From positions 43,648,001 to 43,712,000 of the forward strand of contig OZ231127.1 of the NCBI GenBank assembly GCA_965153355.1: 64,000 nucleotides of DNA. The letters run 5' to 3'. Positions 56,981 through 64,000 of the stretch are shown one piece after another. The first letter of the stretch is position 1. Each line of letters opens with the position of its first letter. The translations under genes and the position numbers were made by a program. The DNA is from Flaccisagitta enflata. Its lineage: Eukaryota > Chaetognatha > Sagittoidea > Aphragmophora. The notes beneath the pieces were generated by a model. It searched no databases, was not told where the DNA came from, and saw only the letters and a list, made by a program, of their open reading frames with translations.

Positions 56981-57253
56981 GTTAGTCGGTCGGTTCGGTC
57001 GGTTCGGTCGGTTCGGTCGGTTGCGGCTGCTGAAGAAGCCGAGGAACCCGGGGGTTATTTTTCTTTCTTTCTTTTTTTTTCTCTCTTTCTTTAGCCGGCA
57101 GAATGCCAAGAGAAAGCCGGTGTTTTCTTTTTTTCGCCTTCTCGGCAACGAAGACGGTGTGACGATGATGCCGACTGTGACACCGACTCTGCCGCAGGAA
57201 AACCGAGTCTGCCGGAAACCGGAAGCCGGTAGCCGAAAGCCGGTAGCCGGCTC
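56981..57253. repeat. (GGTTCGGTCG)n block and CCGGTAGCCGAAAG repeats
   Basis: GTCGGTCGGTTCGGTCGGTT (56985-57022), and further right CCGGAAGCCGGTAGCCGAAA and GCCGGTAGCCGG (57217-57250). Short GC-rich repeats in unique sequence. Confidence 0.6.
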
Positions 57254-57834
57254 GACAGGTAGAAATGTCGTTGGAAAAATGAGGAGTGACTAACCAAGGA
57301 ATCCATCACCCCGCCGAGACGACCACGAAGACGATCACGACAACGACGAAAAAAAAGAAAGAAGACGAGGAAAAGTGGAAAGGAAAAAACCGAAAAGGGG
57401 GAAAAAAGAAGAGAAGAAGACGCGGAGGAAATAAAGACAGGAAAGAGAGGAAGCGAGGAAGAGACATTACGGAGTTAAAGAAAAGGATCGTGGAAAAAAA
57501 AGAGGTGAGTGAAGAAAAAATATGTGGATGATAAGAGGATGTAACAATGGATGACATTGCGGTACTCTCATATTCATTTGAGAAAAAAAAGAATGATATA
57601 GTCGGTATTGCCATAATAAACATGCCACCAAAGACGACGGCAAAGCTGAGTAGAGTGGGAGGAAGTTTCAACCTGGTGACAAAAAAAGATGCAAGGTAAA
57701 TTTGAGGAAGAGAAAGCGGGGAAAGTGACAGGAGGGGAATAAAAGGAGGAAGGCTAAAAAAGGAATGAAAAAAAAAGTAGAAAAGAGAAATGACGGAGAG
57801 AAGAAAAAGAAGAAGAAAAGAAAAAGAGGAGGGA
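57254..57834. other. Purine-rich stretch
   Basis: A/G-rich plus strand without recognisable coding segment. Lys/Arg-rich frames reflect composition. Confidence 0.4.
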
Positions 57835-57858
57835 GAAAAAGAAGAAGAAGAAATAGGA

Positions 57859-57905
<47 letters not shown>

Positions 57906-58267
57906 AGAAGAAGAAGAAGAAGAAGAAGAAGAAGAAGAAGAAGAAGAAGAAGAAGAAGATGAAGAAGAAGAAGAAGAAAAAAAAAGAAGAAGAAGAAGAA
58001 GAAGAAGAAGAAGAAGAAGAAGAAGAAGAAGAAGAAGAAGAAGAAGAAGAAGAAGAAGAAGAAGAAGAAGGAGAAGAAGGAGAAGAAGAAGAAGAAGAAG
58101 AAGAAGAAGAAGAAGAAGAAGAAGAAGAAGAAGAAGAAGAAGAAAAAGGAGAAGGAGAAGGAGAAGGAGAAGGTAAAGAAGAAGAAGAAGAAGAAGAAGA
58201 AGAAGAAGAAGAAGAAGAAGAAGAAGAAGAAGAAGAAGAAGAAGAAGAAGAAGAAGAAGAAGAAGAA
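57835..58267. repeat. (GAA)n microsatellite, ~430 bp
   Basis: Nearly pure GAA/AAG with a few GGAGAA blocks (58144-58172) and AAAAAAAG. Long homopurine-homopyrimidine, mirror-symmetric, so able to form triplex (H-DNA). Poly-Glu, poly-Arg, poly-Phe and poly-Ser frames are artefacts. Confidence 0.95.
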
Positions 58268-59490
58268 AACCGAAGAGAATAAGGGGATAAAGAAAAAAGA
58301 AAAAGGAAAAACAAAGAAAGAGCAGAAGAAGAAAAGGAGGCGAGGTACAGGAGAATCTATCACATCCCTGGATGATTTATGAGGTAAAGAAGACGGCCCA
58401 TGGGGACAATATCACAGAAGAACGGCGAGTTGGAGGGTGAGCAAGTACGTTCATATACGGGGGAAAAATGTGAGAGACTTGGGCTGCGTTTGCAAGGATT
58501 TCGTTTGAATCGAATTAAATGCTAAAACGTATTGTTCAAGTCAAATGAAAGGAGTCAGTAAATCAAGCCGGGTTCTTGTTCTAAAACACTCACCCACGAT
58601 TAGTTCCAGTGAAGCTGACTATCATTGATATTTTGAAGCGAATTGAACGAATTCTGTGAATTCTGTGAAATCAGCCTTTGTATCATGGTTGTGAACCGTG
58701 AACGATGCTTTGGGAAAGTATGAGACTCTGACTGGGAGCGGAGGAAAGTCGATGAAGAAGGACAGGAGGAAATGATTGTAAGAAGCGTAATCCGAGAGAT
58801 GGCAGGAGGGCGATGTCGTAGTCTGAGGGGCGGCTTGTCTAGACACTGTCTTTGAAACGGTTGTTGACAACAGTCATAGTCATATCTTTGATCACTGACC
58901 AGTTGAATCTTCATTAGAGGATAATGCGTAATTTGGAAAACAATAAAACGGGTTTTAAGATGCAACAAATGAAAGAATGTGAACGAGAAATTTTGAAATG
59001 ATTCATTGCGGTAGACAGAGGATGGGTGACGCTGTATGGTAAGGAAAGGAGGACAGTAAGCGAGTGATGTCAAAATGATTGAATAAATGAAGAGTAGTCT
59101 GGAGGATGAGTGATGTTGAAACGATGGGGAAAGGTCACAGAACACTTTTTTTAAAGACCGGGGAAAAAGATTCAGAACGTGAAATTCAAGGATGTTCAAA
59201 AGTAGGCTGGAGGATTAAGGTTTCTATCTTCCATGAATTTCCCGGAGATTTGGCTCTCACCTGTAAATAATTGATGTCACGTCGATGTGATGGCATTGTG
59301 GAAGTCTGGAAGGGAAGCGGAGCCGGAGGCATTGCAGATTGCTTCAGATCATTTGAAATAAACTTTGCTGCCTTTAAACTGGGTAATGAAAAAATTTTAA
59401 TGAATAAAGAAATCTTTGATAACAGAAGACTGAAGCATTCTTATTTTGAGCTGTGCTAATTGACTCTATTAGAATAAACTAAAACAATTC
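58268..59490. other. Unique stretch, no gene identified
   Basis: Mixed composition. A 199-codon minus-strand frame (58600-59199) has ordinary composition but no recognised motif and no clear splice context. I do not call it. Confidence 0.35.
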
Positions 59491-59690
59491 TTAGTCGCGT
59501 GCAGGCGACTCTACAACCCGCTTTGTCTGTTGGTCGGTTGGTTGGTTGGTTGGTCGGTCGGTCACACTTTACTTTTTTTTATGATTCTATTACTTCGACC
59601 TCCCTACTCCTGCCCAAATGGTCTGGTGACCTCAAATATGGCCCCTGCCCACCTGCACGCGACTTCGGTAGCTGTGTATCCAGCCTTGTT
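59491..59690 (-). mobile_element. Family A element, standard form
   Basis: TTAGTCGCGTGCAGGCGACT, ACAACCCGCTTTGT, GGTC/GGTT core, CACACTTTACTTTTTTTTAT, CTCCTGCCCAAATGGTCTGG, CCTGCCCACCTGCACGCGAC, TTCGGTAGCTGTGTATCC, GCCTTGTT. Complementary 9-mers at the ends. Confidence 0.85.
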
Positions 59691-60193
59691 GTCATTCAAC
59701 CATGTAGATTGGTATTATTTAATACAGGTTTGTTTTGATAATGATTTTAGCATTTTATAGAAATGATCTTGTGTTATTGCAGATGTCTTTTTCTTATGAT
59801 ATTCCAAACGTAATGCGGGTTTTCCGTTGTATGGAAGTGACGTAAATAAGTCACTGGAGGAAACACATTTGTATTGGATTGTTGTATGTACATATAAAGT
59901 CGATTTGAAATCTCAATAGAAACAAGATACGAAATGCAATTCAAAGTTGTTTTTCTTTTGTTTCATTTGATCTTTCACGGATAAACAAGTTATCACTATC
60001 TAGAGCATACATGAATATGATAAAATTATATATGTTATAAGTCGTCCTTAACTAAAAAGGGATAAAACCCCTTCACATTTATTCGTCTTACAGCGCGTTC
60101 ACTTGCTACCTGCCAACAACCAACAGCAAAAGTAAATCTATGCATATAAACGATGTTGTCGAAAATCGTTTCCATTAGTGGCCCATGGATTTT

Positions 60194-60197
<4 letters not shown>
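59691..60197. other. AT-rich unique stretch
   Basis: No gene or repeat recognised. Confidence 0.4.

Positions 60198-60247
<50 letters not shown>
60198..60247. repeat. (TC)n microsatellite
   Basis: About 48 bp pure CT. Confidence 0.95.
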
Positions 60248-60250
<3 letters not shown>

Positions 60251-60855
60251 CTGTACCATACAAACTTGCAACCCCCCCCTCCCCCCATACCGCCCGCGAG
60301 TACGAGCCTTTTGTCATCAAGATATGATTTTTACCTGGAAACCCGCCAGGAGTCGATAGTGGTGCTTCGCGACTTGATCACGTGCTATCACGTGACGTCG
60401 TTTCTACGCCTTAAAATCACCGAAGCTGGGAAAAAGAACGAGCTATAAACACTTGGAGAGTTATGAGCGACGGGAAAAGGAGAAGCGAGGACGACGGCTG
60501 AAGGAATAAACGGAAAGAAACGAGCGTGGAGCGAGAATGGATGGGGGGGGGGGGAGGAGATTGGGCACATCGCAATCAAGATTCAAGAATGTTCACTTCA
60601 TAGAACGTTAGATGACGGAGGGTGGAAGTGGATGGATCTCGATACACTTGCACTTGGAAGCGGGTAGAAACGATGAAGAATGGGATTGCTGCATTAACAT
60701 AGCACTCACAACACGTTCTAAGGTTTGCGATAGCGAGTTGGTGATAGGATTTGAAGAAAATCATAATCTTTTCATAAGACAAATAAACTCATATCCAGTT
60801 CCCTTGATTCTTACTCTGTCAAATACACCTCCATTTACTTTTTGGGCCGAGGATC
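60248..60855. other. Unique stretch with poly-C and poly-G runs
   Basis: CCCCCCC near 60271-60288 and a GGGGGGGGGG run near 60543-60556. No gene identified. Confidence 0.4.
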
Positions 60856-61217
60856 TGCGATACTACATATGGGGAAATTTCTCCTCCTTCGTCCCCCACC
60901 CTCAAATCCTAGCTTTAAGGCCCAAATCCCATTTTCAAGGCCCAAATCCCTACCCAAGCCCCATACCCCAGCCTTAAGGCCCTAATTCTATCCTCGAGGC
61001 CAAGCCAGTAAGGCCACAAGTCCCAGCCTTAGGGTGCAAATCAGTGCCTTGTGCCCCAAATTGTGGCCCAAAGATTCTTATCTTGGCCAATAGGACCAAA
61101 ATATTCACCAGGATTCCCATGAGCCCAAGCATAGGTCATTGGTCCCTTTTGCGCCCTTGCCCCCTCACCATCTCATGTCCATATACACTTGGGATATCGG
61201 GCTCCGCTTTTGCGACT
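60856..61217 (-). mobile_element. Family B element, decayed
   Basis: TACATATGGGGAAATTTCTC, CTCCTTCGTCCCCC, AAGGCCCAAATCCCATTTTC units, AAGCATAGGTCATTGGTCCC, TTTTGCGCCCTTGCC, GATATCGGGCTCCGCTTTTG, CGACTTT. All landmarks are in family order, but the inverted arms are weak. Confidence 0.6.
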
Positions 61218-61336
61218 TTCTTCTAGTCTTACTCATTCCGAAAAACGCGCTATGTCTCTGCTGGTATTGTAAACTATTTTTTCCTTGTCTCTCTTTTTCC
61301 CTCTATCTTTCTCTTTCGGGTTGTTTTTCTATGAAT

Positions 61337-61338
<2 letters not shown>

Positions 61339-61432
<94 letters not shown>
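61339..61432. repeat. (GA)n microsatellite
   Basis: About 93 bp pure AG. Confidence 0.95.
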
Positions 61433-61435
<3 letters not shown>

Positions 61436-61682
61436 GACAAGCTCTAATCGTATCATCCATCATATCTGGGCAGAAGAAAAAAATTGTCATTGTTGGCTTG
61501 GCTGCATGGCAACAAGCTCAGCAAGGTTGTCAAGGCAACTGGTTCCAGTGTTAATTTTTTTCTGTTCTTTTTATTTCATTTTCGTATTTCCCCTCATCCT
61601 CTCCCCCCCTCCCAACTCTTCGCCACTCGAAAATTTAAGATACAGCTGAACCCTGCTCAAAGGATTTCAAGGGACCTACAAG

Positions 61683-61891
61683 TTTTTAGTTGCTTGTTAC
61701 GCAACTCTACACCATGCTTTGTTGGTTCATCCGTCGGTCTGTCCATCGGTCTGTCCGTCCATCACACTTTACTTTTTTGGTTTTTTTTGCGGTCTTTGGA
61801 CTCACTGCTCCTGCCCAAATGATCAAGTGACCTCAAATACAGCCCCTGCCCACCCGCACGCGACTGGGGTAGCCGTGTATCCGGCCTTGTT
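61683..61891 (-). mobile_element. Family A element with compensated hairpin
   Basis: TTTTTAGTTGCTTGTTACGC, AACTCTACACCATGCTTTGT, CGTC/CGGT core, CACACTTTACTTTTTTGG, GCTCCTGCCCAAATGATC, GCCCCTGCCCACCCGCACGC, GACTGGGGTAGCCGTGTATC, GGCCTTGTT. The 3' hairpin arms are GTTGC/GCAAC instead of GTCGC/GCGAC, both sides changed together. Confidence 0.85.
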
Positions 61892-62099
61892 TCTGTTATG
61901 GGCGGAATTCTGTTATTGCCACTGTACGAAATAAAAAGAAAACTAGTTGAATGGACTATCAATTTGCATCTGTCATAGGCGGAGTTCCATTGCTGGCTGT
62001 CCGTAAGAGCGGGATTCAACTGTGCTTATCTAACCAAAGTCTTCAACTCTGCAAAATGATGTAACTCTCAAAAGAGTTTTTTAAATGTCGAAAAAGTAA

Positions 62100-62421
62100 C
62101 AGGCCTGTATATTCTTGAGTTTCCCCCCCCCCCCGTGGGGGGGGGACAAAATCAAAGGGTCTGGGGATAGGGAAGGAAATCAAAGGGGGAAAAAAGAGAA
62201 AAAAAGGAAATTTGGGGAAAGTCTAACTTTTTACAGTACCAAATCATAAAACTCAATTAGTAAAACACAATTTAACACTATTTAAACCTTAACTACACAG
62301 TTTTATTGCTATATGGGGAAGAAAATCATGGATATAAAAGTGCGACGTGACGCGTCACGGGGAAGAAAATTAAAGGCAGGGGGGGGGGGAATCTAAAGGG
62401 ACTCAAGAATATACACCCCTG
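62100..62421. mobile_element. hAT-like MITE with 8-bp target duplication
   Basis: Starts CAGGCCTGTATATTCTTGAG and ends with the inverted ACTCAAGAATATACACCCCT + G; 15 bp are perfectly inverted and the outer bases match CAGG/CCTG. AAAAGTAA flanks both sides exactly (62092-62099 and 62422-62429). Inside are a poly-C run, GT, then a poly-G run (62122-62148), and GGGGAAGAAAAT motifs near both ends of the right half. No protein. Confidence 0.85.
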
Positions 62422-62429
62422 AAAAGTAA

Positions 62430-63360
62430 CTTCACTCATACGATGAATACATTGATAGGTTGATTAAAAGTTAGGTGCGCTATTTCCGCGTGGCTCAGGC
62501 AATGACGAATTTTCAATAATGAATATCCTTATGAAACGTCTGTTTGTCTTTCTTTTCCAGTTAGCATTTAGACGAAAATTTGAACATGGACACCTTTTCT
62601 TTAACTGGGTGCACTTCAAGAGCTGTTTATGATCTGACATAAGAGTTATAATCACCATGATTGATACGGTGATACTTTTTCTAAGTGCACCATTTTCTTT
62701 TGCCATCGAATGCAATTTCTGCCCAGCGGAACAACAGAGGACAACTCCGAGTGGTCAACTTGATGCTTCATCTGCTTATCTGTCTTTACAGTTAAAAAGT
62801 GTCGAAAACTGCCTTTCATGAAGAGGCGTACTGGACAGACAAGCATATGGTGATATGGAAGGATCAACCGATAGACCCGACAGAGATGCAATGACGCATC
62901 TGAAAAAAGACTGGGTCGAGGGTTTCCTTTATTTCAAATGGTAGATGGAAATCTTTGGGGAAACAAAAAAACATTTTTCATTCTCTCATCCGAATCTTAT
63001 TTCTTACTCTGTTTCTATCCCAGTACTCCTTCTCCATTTCATCCTTTCAGTCAATAATCTTCCACCCCAACAAGAGAAGGTTCTTTTGATTCACTGTCCA
63101 GTCATCTACCTCTACTACAACAGCCTCCCACCCCCCACCCCCACAAAGAAAAAAAATGGCATTTCGAAAGTATGCAAAACATCATGGACGAAAGGACGTT
63201 AGGGGAGACAGACTGCAAATCCAACGGTTTTTTTTTCTTTCAGCTTTCCATATATCTATGGCCAAGATGGCACAAAGATGAGATATCACCTCTGTAGCCG
63301 TTGTACATTGGACGTCAATTCCACAGGAATGCTATATATTCATGGAACAAGAGCTGAGAT
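62430..63360. other. Unique stretch, no gene identified
   Basis: Frames of 60-85 codons only; no splice-bounded segment or motif recognised. Confidence 0.4.
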
Positions 63361-63511
63361 AACAAGGCCGGATATACGGCCAATACCAGTCGCGGACGGG
63401 TGGGCAGTGGCGGGAATGCGCGTTTTTGCACTTTCGAACTCGATCATTACCAACGGACGGACGGACGGACGGACAAAGCCTCTTATAGAGTCGCTAGTCC
63501 GCGACTAAAAA
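63361..63511 (+). mobile_element. Family A element, GGAC subfamily, compact
   Basis: AACAAGGCCGGATATACGGC, 5' 9-mer GTCGCGGAC at 63389-63397, GGGTGGGCAGTGGC, GGAC core (63453-63473), ACAAAGCCTCTTATAGA, GTCGCTAGTCCGCGACTAAA. 3' arm GTCCGCGAC at 63497-63505 is the exact complement of the 5' 9-mer. At 151 bp it is the shortest complete copy. Confidence 0.85.

Positions 63512-64000
<489 letters not shown>

Noticed and set aside
57668-58363. 231-codon Phe/Leu-rich and 186-codon Ser/Phe-rich frames
   Set aside because: Translation of a (GAA)n microsatellite.
58600-59199. 199-codon minus-strand frame as a gene
   Set aside because: Ordinary flank composition, no motif, no convincing splice or start context.

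Overview
This is a window of animal nuclear DNA, almost certainly from an invertebrate. It has no operons and no bacterial-type gene density. It carries a non-LTR retrotransposon (LINE), hAT- and mariner-type MITEs, very long (GA)n, (CA)n, (AAAG)n, (GAA)n and (GACA)n microsatellites, and many short elements with a tetranucleotide (ACGG/ACCG)n core. That core is reminiscent of 'pearl' elements of bivalves and DINE-1/mini-me elements of flies. I cannot name the species; mollusc or arthropod are the best guesses. No complete host gene is visible. Only two candidate internal exons (36-154 and 3305-3634, both minus strand) look coding outside transposons.

Layout. 1-4.5 kb: a candidate exon, a CA microsatellite, and several copies of what I call family A (short elements with a tetranucleotide core and a 3' hairpin), one of them 1.8 kb long because of internal tandem arrays. 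5.2-14.2 kb: a satellite built on GAAAGTCACTTTC with ~21-bp monomers, higher-order organisation and repeated strand inversions. It is interrupted by four A copies, one of which (9928-13044) itself contains two family B foldback elements. 14.2-24 kb: A and B copies, some nested (B inside A), plus microsatellites. 25.1-31.5 kb: a nearly intact Jockey-superfamily LINE on the minus strand. ORF1 has three zinc knuckles; ORF2 encodes an APE-like endonuclease and a reverse transcriptase and is split by one frameshift. 32-46 kb: family C foldbacks, more A copies, a duplicated ~640-bp element D in inverted orientation, and TIR elements. 47-56 kb: a ~72-bp minisatellite split by a TA-flanked palindromic MITE, a 2.1-kb near-perfect foldback element, a LINE remnant, and a hAT-like element with 8-bp target duplications. 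56-64 kb: microsatellites, more A and B copies, and a second hAT-like MITE.

The most interesting system is family A, with about 22 copies or remnants here. Copies begin with AACAAGGCC, carry a 9-nt motif near the 5' end, have a core of ACGG/ACCG repeats, and end in a GC-rich hairpin followed by CTAAAAA. The 5' 9-mer is complementary to the distal arm of the 3' hairpin, and this complementarity is kept by compensating changes in different subfamilies. This looks like the asymmetric/subterminal inverted repeats and 3' stem-loop of non-autonomous Helentrons (HINEs), but that identification is inference. Families A, B and C behave as containers for tandem repeats and nest in each other, so the window reads as a record of transposons spreading satellites and satellites growing inside transposons.

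Most long open frames in this window are by-products of tandem repeats whose period is a multiple of three, or of dinucleotide runs, and are not genes.
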